46,561 bases of DNA from Gammaproteobacteria bacterium (lineage in GTDB: Bacteria; Pseudomonadota; Gammaproteobacteria; S012-40). Positions 33,638 to 42,849 of this stretch are shown here, piece by piece; position 1 is the first letter of the stretch, and each line of letters opens with the position of its first letter. The stretch covers positions 1-46,561 of the forward strand of contig JAOUMY010000018.1 of NCBI GenBank assembly GCA_029881255.1, in the 5' to 3' direction. The position numbers were made by a program, and so were the translations under genes. The notes under the pieces are model-generated. The model searched no databases and had not been told where the DNA came from. It worked only from the letters and a program-made list of their open reading frames with translations.

Positions 33638-34432
33638 CTAGGAATGACACACTTCTCTATTCGTGACGTGGGGTGCCGACGCAACCTTAACACGTCCATT
33701 CGCCGATCTAATTCTTTCCAGACAAACGCTTGCAAGTATTTCTAATGGATCAATAATATCTTTTTCGCGATCTTTCATCTTGCCAAATGCAAGTGACAAC
33801 TCAGTACAACCTGCCAAAAACCTGATCCTATCATCTCTCGCCCTCATTTCAGAAATCACGTAACCAATATTACGCATAGCCTCGTTTGAGATATCAGGAA
33901 CAGTTGCCTTAACGCCAAAGCGTTTATCGAAAATAGCCTCAGATATGAGCTTTTGTTCGCTTTCATTCGGATAGGATACCAAAATTCCCCGACGTCGAAA
34001 GCTTCTTCCATATAAATCATAATTCACTGTAGCATCGGTTGCCAAGATACCTATACTTGATATATCCCTACGACTTTGTTCTGATATAGTTCTTGTCGTT
34101 TGCTCTACGATACTTAAAATTGGCATATCGATCTGAGCTGCAATTTCATCATAGAAAATATGCGCAGTATTACATGTCATAACTCCAATAGTTGCCCCGG
34201 CCTCCCGTAGCTTCTTAAATCCATCTACGATCTCCACAATCACCGCATCTTTTGCTTTTGGAAATGAGGCAACTCTACATGGTACCTTTGTATTTGAGTA
34301 TAGCAATGTTCTGGGATAGTCCTGATCACATTGGGCGGATTTATTCAACGCGATTAACCTATCTAGAAAATATACATCCGTATAGGGCCCCATTCCTCCT
34401 ACTATTCCGAGCAATTCCTCATCCATTTTCAT
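33638..34432 (-). CDS. Aspartate/glutamate racemase family protein
   Basis: 264 residues. LLGIVGGMGPYTDVYFLDRL at the start and the two catalytic cysteines C87 (GVMTCNTAH) and C209 (FLAGCTELSLA) identify the PLP-independent Asp/Glu racemase superfamily. It would convert L-Asp or L-Glu (or a related amino acid) to the D form. It is placed between the ABC exporter and the PPTase in the biosynthetic operon, so it most likely supplies a D-amino acid building block to a nonribosomal peptide synthetase located to the right of the window. Substrate cannot be decided from motifs alone. Confidence 0.85.
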   Translation of the reverse strand: MKMDEELLGIVGGMGPYTDVYFLDRLIALNKSAQCDQDYPRTLLYSNTKVPCRVASFPKAKDAVIVEIVDGFKKLREAGATIGVMTCNTAHIFYDEIAAQIDMPILSIVEQTTRTISEQSRRDISSIGILATDATVNYDLYGRSFRRRGILVSYPNESEQKLISEAIFDKRFGVKATVPDISNEAMRNIGYVISEMRARDDRIRFLAGCTELSLAFGKMKDREKDIIDPLEILASVCLERIRSANGRVKVASAPHVTNREVCHS

Positions 34433-34494
34433 TTTCTCGCTCTAGCGCCTAACAATAAATTTTCAACTTACTCATAATAATCTCATTTCCGACA

Positions 34495-36168
34495 CTAGGC
34501 CCCAACTAACTCTTCAGTAGAAAATACGCTATCACAAACCCGATCGGATTTAACTTTCCCGTTTGCCATCTCAATCACCCGATCCGCAATATTAAAGTAA
34601 TGACTATCGTGCGAAACAATAATGATGGTTTTCCCTTGTGATCTGAGCTTCCTTACAATTCGGTAATAAAATACATCCTTAAAATCAGGATCCAAATCCG
34701 CTCCAGGCTCATCGAAAATATATACAGGTCTGTTTTCTAGCAGCATGACAAATATTGCCAACCTGCGCTTTTGTCCCTGAGACATCTCACTTGACCTGAT
34801 TCTATTTTCCAGCAGTTCAAGCACGATGCTCTTTATCTCCAGCACATCCAGCCACTCACTATCTTTATGCTTCTCCAAATCGTATACGTTAAAGGTTTCC
34901 TCGAACAAATGATAGTCACTAAAAACCGTTGCGTAGTGAGATCGATACGTCAATATATCTTCAGAAACTAACTTATGTTCGTTCCAATATACATCACCCC
35001 TACTAGCTGAATATAAACCATTTATTATCTTACTCAATGTAGATTTACCACTACCGTTCTTTCCGGCAATTAGCAACACTTCTCCTTTCCTGATTGTTAT
35101 ATTGATTGGCCCAATAGAAAATCTCTTACCACTGGAATTTGTATTGTACTGATACGCAACATTTACCAGATTCAGCTCTTTTAAGTCATCAAAAACACCT
35201 TGTCCGCTTTCTTTTTTCCCACTGAACTCGTTATGCTCCACCAATTCCTGCTCAAGCTGACTGATACGTTTTGCAGATACACCCGCGTGTTTAAATTGTG
35301 GAAATATCCCGAGTATGGTTTCGAATGGAGCTGCCGCGAAAAGCACAACAACGACGTAAGTAACCATTGTGCTCGTATCGAATGCCGTATCAGCTAGATT
35401 TGGATAAACGAACAAAATGTATCCAATTAAAAAATAAATTAGAAACTGAGTGATGTTCATAGAGTGAGAATGTTTTGATGCCGCCTTTACCTGTAAATCC
35501 GCCATCTCAATCGTCGCGCACTTTATATGCCTATCTCGAATCAATTCACCGTATCTAGGTTTTGTTTTTAATTCTTTGTACCCATTAATTAAATCGTCGA
35601 AATACCCCAGAAACTTCCTCTGTTGTGCTCTAATCTTTCTGAACAGAGGCGTTGTACGTGACATAATTCTAAAATAGACTATACCTCCTGCCGCTATTGA
35701 AGCAATCATAGCCATATATAAACTTGCTTCTGAAATATAGATGATATAGAAGGCAGCGCCCAAAACAAGCGCAAGATTTGAAAGCAATGTCGGAATTGCC
35801 AAAATAAATTGAGAAATGGTCTGAACATCTTGAGTAACTATAACCAAAAGATCCGCTTTACTACCCTTATTACGATACTCAGCAGAGCACGATTTGATTA
35901 AGTCGGCCATTCTTATACGCAACGCATTGCTAATTCTCATAGCGACTTTCACCGCGAACGTTCTATGGTAATGCCTCACGTATAGTGTAAAGCCGCATAT
36001 AAGAACAAAAGCAAGCCAGCCATACTTTTCTACCCCGCCTTCCAACGATAGGACTTTCGTAATTAAAACCAAAAATGATGCATTAAGCCCGCCTCCAATA
36101 AGGCTAACAATAGCTAAAGTCACGAGCTGCTTTCTATTTTCCTTTGCAATCCTTTTTAATATACCCAT
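34495..36168 (-). CDS. SyrD/PvdE-type ABC exporter (membrane + ATPase)
   Basis: 557 residues, one fused half-transporter. Six membrane helices lie in 1-300. The nucleotide-binding domain has Walker A GKNGSGKST (369-377), signature MSQGQ (462-466), Walker B VYIFDEP (482-488) and the H-loop VSHD. The MSQGQ/LSQGQ signature and length are those of the cyclic peptide exporter group (SyrD, PvdE). It would move the peptide product or precursor from cytoplasm to periplasm as a homodimer. It is located with the MacAB-TolC-like set in the same operon, so two transport steps are available. The ATG at 36168 has only a weak ribosome site. Confidence 0.9.
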   Translation of the reverse strand: MGILKRIAKENRKQLVTLAIVSLIGGGLNASFLVLITKVLSLEGGVEKYGWLAFVLICGFTLYVRHYHRTFAVKVAMRISNALRIRMADLIKSCSAEYRNKGSKADLLVIVTQDVQTISQFILAIPTLLSNLALVLGAAFYIIYISEASLYMAMIASIAAGGIVYFRIMSRTTPLFRKIRAQQRKFLGYFDDLINGYKELKTKPRYGELIRDRHIKCATIEMADLQVKAASKHSHSMNITQFLIYFLIGYILFVYPNLADTAFDTSTMVTYVVVVLFAAAPFETILGIFPQFKHAGVSAKRISQLEQELVEHNEFSGKKESGQGVFDDLKELNLVNVAYQYNTNSSGKRFSIGPINITIRKGEVLLIAGKNGSGKSTLSKIINGLYSASRGDVYWNEHKLVSEDILTYRSHYATVFSDYHLFEETFNVYDLEKHKDSEWLDVLEIKSIVLELLENRIRSSEMSQGQKRRLAIFVMLLENRPVYIFDEPGADLDPDFKDVFYYRIVRKLRSQGKTIIIVSHDSHYFNIADRVIEMANGKVKSDRVCDSVFSTEELVGA

Positions 36169-36282
36169 AACATCTCTAATGCAGCATTATTTTACCGCCA
36201 ATGAGTTAACAACTAATTGCTCATTCAGCTAGATAACCCTTTTTACGAGAACAAAGAGTATTTTTTTGCTCACCAATCGAAA

Positions 36283-36657
36283 CTAAGCACTCTCTGCAAT
36301 TGGCTCAATTTCCTCAGCATCGGCTTCTACTTCAATAGACTCCGATTCGGCGTCGCCTTCTGCCATCTGAAGCACATATTCTGGAACAGCAAACTCCAGT
36401 TCATTTTTGCAAAAGTTTTTCCAGTCGTCGTTGACGTCGTCGAATATCACATGTTCGTCGACAAAAATACCGTCTGTTACCGTATAATTTTCCTGTAAGT
36501 ATAAAATTGAGTCGTCACTCAACTTTCTAGGCTCGTTTACTCCATTTCCCTCTTCATTGCCTTCAGAAGATGCATTCTCTGCCATTTCCCTCCAATTTTC
36601 ATACCCTCTGAATTTTGCAGCCAGATATGCCTTACAATACTTACCCATTTGTGCCAT
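36283..36657 (-). CDS. Small acidic protein of unknown function in biosynthetic operon
   Basis: 124 residues from ATG 36657 with AGGAG and a poly-A spacer. The first ~90 residues look folded (MGKYCKAYLAAKFRGYENW, then YLQENYTVTDGIFVDEHVIF and WKNFCKNELEFAVPEYVLQM). The rest is an acidic tail (EGDAESESIEVEADAEE). I have a vague memory of similar small proteins in other peptide-polyketide clusters but cannot name a family. No catalytic motif or membrane segment. It sits between the TolC-like and SyrD-like genes with short gaps on both sides (41 and 114 bp), so it is part of the operon and may be an accessory factor of synthesis. Confidence 0.8.
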   Translation of the reverse strand: MAQMGKYCKAYLAAKFRGYENWREMAENASSEGNEEGNGVNEPRKLSDDSILYLQENYTVTDGIFVDEHVIFDDVNDDWKNFCKNELEFAVPEYVLQMAEGDAESESIEVEADAEEIEPIAESA

Positions 36658-36698
36658 TTTTTTCTCCTGCTAATTTAATGTAAGTTACAACGCTATTT

Positions 36699-38078
36699 TC
36701 AATATGACTGAGGGTTTCCCCCAACAGACGCAAGCTCTATCACTGAAATATAGTAATCTAGCTTCAACACCTTTAGCTCGGTCTCAGCTTCCATCAACTT
36801 CAACTTCGCTTCTCGATACTTCAACTCTGTAATTTCATGTAAACTCTTCCACTTTGTATATGCGAGTCGCTCCTCCGAATACAACATATCGAGTTTTTGT
36901 TCCGCCAATTGAATTTTTTTGTTTACTAGACTAACTGTTATCTCTTTTTCTCGCTTAGAGACCTCATTTTCTAGTCTTTTTTGAATTCGTTCTAAGGAAA
37001 TGCGCTCCTTCTCTGCAATTGCCCTGTGCATTCTTGCGCTGGTCTTGAGACCGTTAAAAATATTCCACCTTAGTCTCACACCATACTGGGTGTCATTACT
37101 TCCTCTATCAACAATAGCATCAAAAACATTTTCTCGACTACGACCATAGTGGCCATACGAAGCATATAAATCTATTTCAGGCAAATAATCTGATCGTTGT
37201 TGCTTTACAACCTCGTCTGCTGATCCAATCCTGGTAGCCAATTCGTCTAACCTTAAAGTAGATATATCCAACTGATAACTCAACATTCGCTTTAAAGTCG
37301 GTAATTCATCAAAGTTGGCAGAAACGATCCTATTAAACGGTTCAGAATCACTGACGCCAATGACGCTTAAAAACAGTGTCGAGCGTCTCCTTAAGTCCTG
37401 CTCAATTTTCAATTTCTCGATTTTGACTTCTTCATAATTCAATTGAATTCGTTGATAATCGATATTTGATATCCCACCCGACACTAACATCTGTTTACTC
37501 ATATCCAGATTATCCTGCCAATATCGAAGCTCATTTTTTTTATTATCTTCGAGTAATTGTACTTTCAGTAATTCCGTGAAGGCAACAATTGTCTCTCTTA
37601 TAATATCTTTTTCGACAATTGCTTCAGCGAGATTTTGGCCTTCAATTTTCTGTCTCGTTTCCCTAACCTTAGCCAAATCATGCCCACCCTTATAGACATT
37701 CCACGCGAGTTCTATTGAGGATCGTGACGAAAACTCGGGAGGATTATTCGTAACTAATACGGATACCGGTTCCTCATTTATCAATATTGGTTGCCCATTA
37801 ACGACAGCATCGATTTCGATTGGCACATAGGGATCTGATTCTGGTCGGTGCTTCAAATCAGTTTCGAAATCTAGTCGTGGATAGAACTCCGACAGTTTCT
37901 CATCCTTCGCCTTTTGCAACTCTCGACCCTGCAATTTTTCTATTCTTAGCTCAACTCGGTTATTCAATGCATGCTCAATTGCTCTTTCCATATCCCAATA
38001 AATGCTATCCTCTGAATTGGCGGCATAAGGCAGAAATTGCAGCCACGGAAATATCAACACACACATGAGTCTATTCAT
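36699..38078 (-). CDS. TolC-family outer-membrane channel
   Basis: 459 residues with a signal peptide (MNRLMCVLIFPWLQFLPYAA). Typical OEP composition: a short N-terminal helix (WDMERAIEHALNNRVELRIE), amphipathic strands (SSRSSIELAWNVYKGGHDLA; TQYGVRLRWNIFNGLKTSAR) before long coiled-coil helices, repeated twice. The start ATG at 38078 overlaps the stop of the permease gene by 8 nt. With the MacA-like adaptor and MacB-like ATPase/permease encoded just upstream it forms a complete tripartite exporter through the outer membrane. It is unrelated in detail to the TolC-like protein at 3517-4944. Confidence 0.88.
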   Translation of the reverse strand: MNRLMCVLIFPWLQFLPYAANSEDSIYWDMERAIEHALNNRVELRIEKLQGRELQKAKDEKLSEFYPRLDFETDLKHRPESDPYVPIEIDAVVNGQPILINEEPVSVLVTNNPPEFSSRSSIELAWNVYKGGHDLAKVRETRQKIEGQNLAEAIVEKDIIRETIVAFTELLKVQLLEDNKKNELRYWQDNLDMSKQMLVSGGISNIDYQRIQLNYEEVKIEKLKIEQDLRRRSTLFLSVIGVSDSEPFNRIVSANFDELPTLKRMLSYQLDISTLRLDELATRIGSADEVVKQQRSDYLPEIDLYASYGHYGRSRENVFDAIVDRGSNDTQYGVRLRWNIFNGLKTSARMHRAIAEKERISLERIQKRLENEVSKREKEITVSLVNKKIQLAEQKLDMLYSEERLAYTKWKSLHEITELKYREAKLKLMEAETELKVLKLDYYISVIELASVGGNPQSY

Positions 38079-39318
38079 AGCGAAGAGCCTCAACCGGTGG
38101 AATCTTTGAGGCTCTTAATGCTGGATATAAACCGGCTAAAACACCCAAACCAATAGATACCGCGATCGCAAGCGCAATAACAGAGGATGATGGCACCAGA
38201 GGCAACCCGGTAATCTTGGATAAAATAACGCTTATGATTAGGCCGAAAAACAATCCAAGAACCCCACCGATAAAACTCATAAGCATTGCTTCAAAAATGA
38301 ATTGTACTAAAATATCCTTCTTGCGAGCGCCTACCGCCTGTCTCAAACCTATCTCTCGAGTTCTTTCCAACACCGAGGTTATCATGACATTAATAATACC
38401 CATAATACTGACAATTAGAGACATCGCCGCACCGACGATCCCTATAATTGAAACAGTACCGACGATATTGTCCGTGGTGTGAATATACTTTTGCATCGTT
38501 CTTGATACGTACGGGTATTTGTAACTATGTCGAGCCCCCAAAAATGCGGTAATTTCATCTGCGGCTTTTTGCGCTAGCTCTAGTTGCTTACTCTCCACAT
38601 GTAGCATGTTTATTTCATAGATTGAAAACTGTTTCTGTAAAGCAGTATAGGGAACGAGAATCCTATTATTCACGCCAGTCTTACTAACAGACCCAATACT
38701 TTCAAGAAAACTACGACTTTTCTCCTCGACGACACCGACTATGGTGTAACGATATTCTCCGACTCGTATATGCGCACCGATGGGCTCGACACCGGCTGAT
38801 AGAAGTTCTTGCTTTATTTGTGGTCCAATTATCGCTATCTGCTTTGCGCTGATAATATCGTGTTCTATGAAACCTCTTCCCTGCGCAATGTGATCATTGC
38901 TAACACCAAGATAGTCCACGCCAACACCTTGCAGACTAGGCTTCAAGTAGGTTTGTCCAAACCTAATTGTAGAATCACGAGGAGGATGAACGACTGGCGA
39001 AATCCTACTAATCGAAGGGCAACAATGCTCATTTATAGCGAGATAATCCGAGTTTTCAATCCCTGTCCCCGCCGGATCACCCTTGCCTGGATCAAATTTT
39101 GAAAAATCTCTATGCACCCAAATAGAATTAAGGCCGAAGGTTTTTAACTCTCCAAGAATATGATAATACCCACCCTTACTTATCGCACTCACGGCCATAA
39201 CGGCACAAATTCCGATGGCGACACCAACTATACTGGCAAAAGTTCGTGCCTTATTACGCATAGCACTCGCAAGTGCCTGCTCCAAAAGCGATACTGTCCC
39301 AACGACTTTGCTATACAT
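38071..39318 (-). CDS. MacB/FtsX-type permease subunit
   Basis: 415 residues. One N-terminal membrane helix (~25-47), a large periplasmic domain (~48-285, MacB_PCD type) and three C-terminal helices (~290-315, 345-370, 375-400) with the family motif 'RTREIGLRQAVGARKKDI' and the ending YPALRASKIPPVEALRYE. It is a mechanotransmission permease that works with the ATPase encoded upstream. In Escherichia coli MacB these are fused in one chain; here ATPase and permease are separate, as in LolCDE-type and many antibiotic exporters. It is 51 bp downstream of the ATPase gene and overlaps the TolC-like gene by 8 nt. Confidence 0.92.
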   Translation of the reverse strand: MYSKVVGTVSLLEQALASAMRNKARTFASIVGVAIGICAVMAVSAISKGGYYHILGELKTFGLNSIWVHRDFSKFDPGKGDPAGTGIENSDYLAINEHCCPSISRISPVVHPPRDSTIRFGQTYLKPSLQGVGVDYLGVSNDHIAQGRGFIEHDIISAKQIAIIGPQIKQELLSAGVEPIGAHIRVGEYRYTIVGVVEEKSRSFLESIGSVSKTGVNNRILVPYTALQKQFSIYEINMLHVESKQLELAQKAADEITAFLGARHSYKYPYVSRTMQKYIHTTDNIVGTVSIIGIVGAAMSLIVSIMGIINVMITSVLERTREIGLRQAVGARKKDILVQFIFEAMLMSFIGGVLGLFFGLIISVILSKITGLPLVPSSSVIALAIAVSIGLGVLAGLYPALRASKIPPVEALRYE

Positions 39319-39369
39319 TCGGCAATTTCATCAACAGTAAGGTCATGATTTACTTACACAACATGTTAT

Positions 39370-40068
39370 TCATGCAGTTAGAGCCGTATTGTCTTCAGTG
39401 TATCTATCGTATTCTATTTCGCCGTCCCTTATTCCGATGACGCGATCCGCATGTTGCGCTACTTTTTCGTCATGCGTGATGACTACAATAGTTTTGTCCA
39501 TTGAGTGCAGCCTCTTAAATATTTCCAATACATCTTGCCCTGATTTCGAATCGAGACTCCCAGTGGGTTCGTCCGCAAACACGACATCTGGATTGCTGAC
39601 CAACGCTCTTGCAATGGCAACTCGTTGCTGCATACCTCCTGACATTTGCGACGGCTTGTAGTTCGCATAATCAGCTAGCCCAACATTTTCTAAGGCCTCC
39701 ATAGCCATCGCCTTTCTACGCTTTTTTGTCAATCCCTGATAGATTAGAGAGAGTTCCGCATTTTCCCATGCCGAGACTCTTGGCATAAGATTAAACATTT
39801 GAAAAACAAAACCAATGCTATAACGTCTCATCTCGGCCAATTCATCATCACTGCAAGCTCTAATGTCTTTACCAAAGAAATGATATTGGCCAGAGCTAGC
39901 CCGATCTAACATCCCCAATATATGTAGTAAAGTTGATTTACCAGATCCCGATGGACCGACGATCGCTACGTATTCCCCGGCTTTTATATCGAGTGAAATA
40001 TTTTTTAAAATTGGTACCACATCACTATTTAATGCGTACGATTTACAAACGTCTTGCAAGGAAATCAT
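39370..40068 (-). CDS. MacB/LolD-type ABC ATPase
   Basis: 232 residues. Walker A GPSGSGKST (38-46), Q-loop FVFQMFNLMPRVSAWEN, signature MSGGMQQR, Walker B VVFADEPTGSLD, and H-loop VVITHDE. The length and the 'FQ.FNLMP..S..EN' motif put it in the MacB/LolD subgroup. It powers the permease encoded downstream. Its ATG overlaps the adaptor stop by 4 nt (ATGA). Confidence 0.95.
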   Translation of the reverse strand: MISLQDVCKSYALNSDVVPILKNISLDIKAGEYVAIVGPSGSGKSTLLHILGMLDRASSGQYHFFGKDIRACSDDELAEMRRYSIGFVFQMFNLMPRVSAWENAELSLIYQGLTKKRRKAMAMEALENVGLADYANYKPSQMSGGMQQRVAIARALVSNPDVVFADEPTGSLDSKSGQDVLEIFKRLHSMDKTIVVITHDEKVAQHADRVIGIRDGEIEYDRYTEDNTALTA

Positions 40069-41153
40069 TCAGCTGCACTCAGATGCAGCAACTCAACCTC
40101 GTCGCCGTCTGCGATCGATGAATAGGGGTCATAAATGATACTTTCGCCCAATTCAAGCCCTTTAACTATTTCCACATGGTAAAAATCCGCAATTCCGGTT
40201 TCTACCTTTACCAATTTGACTTTCCGCTCATAAACCAAAGCAACGTACGCCCCACCGCGCCTTTGTATTAGTGAAGCAGCAGGTACAGCGACGACATCCT
40301 TTCTCAACCGTGTTACCACCTCAACATCGACTAGTTGCCCAATTCTCAAATCTGAGCGCTCATTTGTTAGCTGGATAAACACCTTTACTACGTTGCTTCT
40401 TTTTTCGCTTTTTGCCTCAACGCCAATTCGAGAAATTTTACCGCTATATTCACTCTTGTTTTCGTTGGTGGTGGTTAAAACAATAGAAACTGGTTGACTA
40501 AGCGCCAATTTCTGAAGATCTGCGGGATCTGTTTCCGCAATTACTTCGACTGATGTATTGTCTAATATCCCGCCAATCACAGATGACGACGTCAGCCATT
40601 GCCCTTCCTCGACGAGCAATTCAGATATTACGCCGGTAAACGGGGCGACAAGCGCTAGTTTTTTTGACTCCAACGCAACGAGCTCTAGATTTTTCTTCTG
40701 TACCTCGACTAACTTCTTGGCACTTTCCCATTTGATCTCCGCATCCATGACTTCTTGTTGCGCAACCCCCCCTAAGCGCAACAGTTCACTTAACCTGTCA
40801 TAGCTTCGTTTCGCCGCTTTTTCATCTTGTCTTGTTTTTTCCAGATTCGCTTTTTCTTTTTCTTCAGTCACTTTCATCTCATCGTCAGTCATAGAAACTA
40901 ATAATTGTCCCTTAACGACTGAATCACCTTCACGCACATGTACTTTAGCAACTTTCCCGCTAATTTGACTGGATATATCCAATCGCTTTAACGGTGATAC
41001 GTACCCAGGTATGACTAGCGTTTCTTTTATAGACTCCTGTGATACATTGACCGATTCAACTTTTGCTGTTTCATTCCCCCCGAACTGCAAAAAATGGTTC
41101 GTCGCTAGCGCCACGGAAATCACTAGAAGTACAGCAATTGCTAAAGTTTTCAT
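40065..41153 (-). CDS. MacA-like periplasmic adaptor (HlyD/RND family)
   Basis: 362 residues. An N-terminal membrane anchor (MKTLAIAVLLVISVALAT), lipoyl-like halves (GKVAKVHVREGDSVVKGQLL and LVAPFTGVISELLVEEGQWL) flanking a long coiled coil (~95-165), then beta-barrel and membrane-proximal domains. It bridges the inner-membrane ATPase/permease and the TolC-like channel. The start at 41153 is chosen because GGAAG lies 9 nt upstream and the anchor then begins at residue 2; a GTG at 41189 is in frame. It lies 41 bp after the thioesterase gene and overlaps the ATPase gene. Confidence 0.92.
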   Translation of the reverse strand: MKTLAIAVLLVISVALATNHFLQFGGNETAKVESVNVSQESIKETLVIPGYVSPLKRLDISSQISGKVAKVHVREGDSVVKGQLLVSMTDDEMKVTEEKEKANLEKTRQDEKAAKRSYDRLSELLRLGGVAQQEVMDAEIKWESAKKLVEVQKKNLELVALESKKLALVAPFTGVISELLVEEGQWLTSSSVIGGILDNTSVEVIAETDPADLQKLALSQPVSIVLTTTNENKSEYSGKISRIGVEAKSEKRSNVVKVFIQLTNERSDLRIGQLVDVEVVTRLRKDVVAVPAASLIQRRGGAYVALVYERKVKLVKVETGIADFYHVEIVKGLELGESIIYDPYSSIADGDEVELLHLSAAE

Positions 41154-41194
41154 ATCAAATATCTTCCAGCTAAAGAATTTCGATGCCACATCGT

Positions 41195-42007
41195 TTATAT
41201 ACTATAAACAGAGGAAGCTCGATACAGCGTACCGGCTCCTCGACTAAACGCATTCCTACATTTATGAGCGATTGTCTCCAAAATTCTCCGTTCCGCACTT
41301 TTTATGAAAAAGTGCCCTCCTTCAAACAGAAATTTGTCGAACTGTACACAAGTACGGTCGGACCACCCGCGCAAATTTTCAATTGAAACCTCATCCAACT
41401 CTCCGCGACCACCAAAAGCCGTTATTGGACAATTGAGAGGCTCCTTCTGCTGATATTCATATCTGTCTGCCAATTCAAAATCCGATCGAAGAATGGGAAG
41501 GAATAGATTCAAAAGCTCTTTGTCACTAAAAATTTGTTCGGGAGTGCCTTCAAATTTTTTTAACTCTTTAATAAATTCACTATCGGACAAAGCAGCCATC
41601 GATTTGGGCCTGCGACTTGTTGGCGGACGCTCACACTGGGGAGCACCCCGACCTGACACAAAAAGATGTTCCGGCACCAATCCATGATCTTCACGAATTC
41701 GCACGGACAATTCATAGGAAAGCATGGCCCCCATACTATGACCGAAAAACGCAAATGGAAGATCCGAATATTCTTTTATGGCTATGGATAGTTCAGACAG
41801 AAGAAAAGATAGCTTTACGCCAGGTTTCTCTCGAATTCGAGCCCCTCTACCTGGCAACAGCAAAGGACAAACCGCAATTTCTTTGGGTAATTGTTTTGAC
41901 CAGCTGGCAAATACATGCTCACTGCCGCCAGCATAGGGGAAACAAAACAGCCTAATTGACGCACCATTTTCGGGCGCATTGACACGAAACCACTTTCTTC
42001 CATTCAT
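41195..42007 (-). CDS. Type II thioesterase
   Basis: 270 residues. The type II family pattern is clear: IRLFCFPYAGGSEHVFASW, LLLPGRGARIREKP, the nucleophile S91 in FAFFGHSMGAMLSYEL, the acid probably D205 (FGGRGELDEVS), and H232 in LFEGGHFFI. These free-standing enzymes remove wrong or stalled acyl groups from carrier domains of NRPS/PKS assembly lines. It is second in the operon, between MbtH and the exporter genes, and supports a nonribosomal or polyketide product. The last ~25 residues are a divergent tail. Confidence 0.92.
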   Translation of the reverse strand: MNGRKWFRVNAPENGASIRLFCFPYAGGSEHVFASWSKQLPKEIAVCPLLLPGRGARIREKPGVKLSFLLSELSIAIKEYSDLPFAFFGHSMGAMLSYELSVRIREDHGLVPEHLFVSGRGAPQCERPPTSRRPKSMAALSDSEFIKELKKFEGTPEQIFSDKELLNLFLPILRSDFELADRYEYQQKEPLNCPITAFGGRGELDEVSIENLRGWSDRTCVQFDKFLFEGGHFFIKSAERRILETIAHKCRNAFSRGAGTLYRASSVYSI

Positions 42008-42163
42008 AATAAATGAGAGGGCGTCCTAGCAATTCCGCAACTTTGTGCAAAGTTACGGCGATCGATCCTCACGCCGGACGTTGTCAAGTGCAGCCCAACA
42101 TCGTCCGTCGCAACGCATATATAACCTTATTATGGATTCTTATTTTTGTTGCAGCCGACTGTC

Positions 42164-42472
42164 TCAAGCCGCACTGACTGGCTCGCCCTTTGGCACCGTC
42201 GTTCCTGGATCATCAGCGGAGATTTCCGCTTTATCATTAGCTGCAAGTGCTTCCTGCCCTTTGCTCTCCCACTCTTCCATCTGCTTACGTAAACTTAGTG
42301 GTCTCATATCGGTCCATACTGTTTCTATATACTGCAAACATTTGTCTTTGGGACCGCTTTCCCCGACCTGTGTCCACCCTACAGGGATCTCTTTAAAGTC
42401 GGGCCAGATGGAATACTGCTCTTCATGATTTACAACGACTAGGTAATTAGTTAAATCTTCTTCTTGCGACAT
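42164..42472 (-). CDS. mbtH: MbtH-like NRPS chaperone with extended C-terminus
   Basis: 102 residues. The MbtH signature is intact: [17 protein letters not shown] (N15, E17, S21, W23, P24), PVGW, and [18 protein letters not shown]. MbtH proteins bind adenylation domains of nonribosomal peptide synthetases and are needed for their folding or activity. Usual length is ~65-75 residues; here an extra ~35-residue tail, rich in Ala, Glu and Asp, follows the domain. It is the first gene of the leftward operon, so an NRPS is almost certainly present further right. GGAG lies 11 nt before the ATG. Confidence 0.95.
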   Translation of the reverse strand: MSQEEDLTNYLVVVNHEEQYSIWPDFKEIPVGWTQVGESGPKDKCLQYIETVWTDMRPLSLRKQMEEWESKGQEALAANDKAEISADDPGTTVPKGEPVSAA

Positions 42473-42849
42473 TATTCTTGAACTCCATTTTAAATTTAAA
42501 TCTTATAGCGCACGCTGGATTATGCAGAATATATTTTTTTCTTACAAGCCAATTTGTTGGATCAATACGACAATAAGACATAAATATTTCATATCATCCT
42601 TTCCGACCAAGGTCGATCACTTAGTAACTGCCTCATCAAATGACAAGCTCTAGTTTTACACTCAAACTAAAATCAACGAATAGACTTGAGCGTGATTAAC
42701 CAATAGTTTATGCTTGGTCGCGTTGTAGTTTAATGCTTTGAAGTTAAACGCAAGAATAGGATAGAGACCGCCAACCGAAATAGGCTGCTGTATATAAATA
42801 ATTAGAAAAACTCGTTCAAAAAAATGAATGCTGTTTTACCCTTTGGTGT
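42473..42849. other. Divergent promoter region of the biosynthetic cluster
   Basis: 377 bp AT-rich, between mbtH and the FAAL gene. It includes the predicted leftward promoter and a short palindrome CGACCAAGGTCG at 42603-42614, a possible regulator site. No rightward promoter could be chosen with confidence; a TATAAA around 42793-42798 is a candidate -10. Confidence 0.5.
42519..42547 (-). promoter_or_regulatory. Predicted sigma-70 promoter of the mbtH operon
   Basis: On the minus strand TTGTAA (42542-42547), 17 nt, CATAAT (42519-42524). Transcription would start about 40 nt before the mbtH ATG. Confidence 0.5.
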
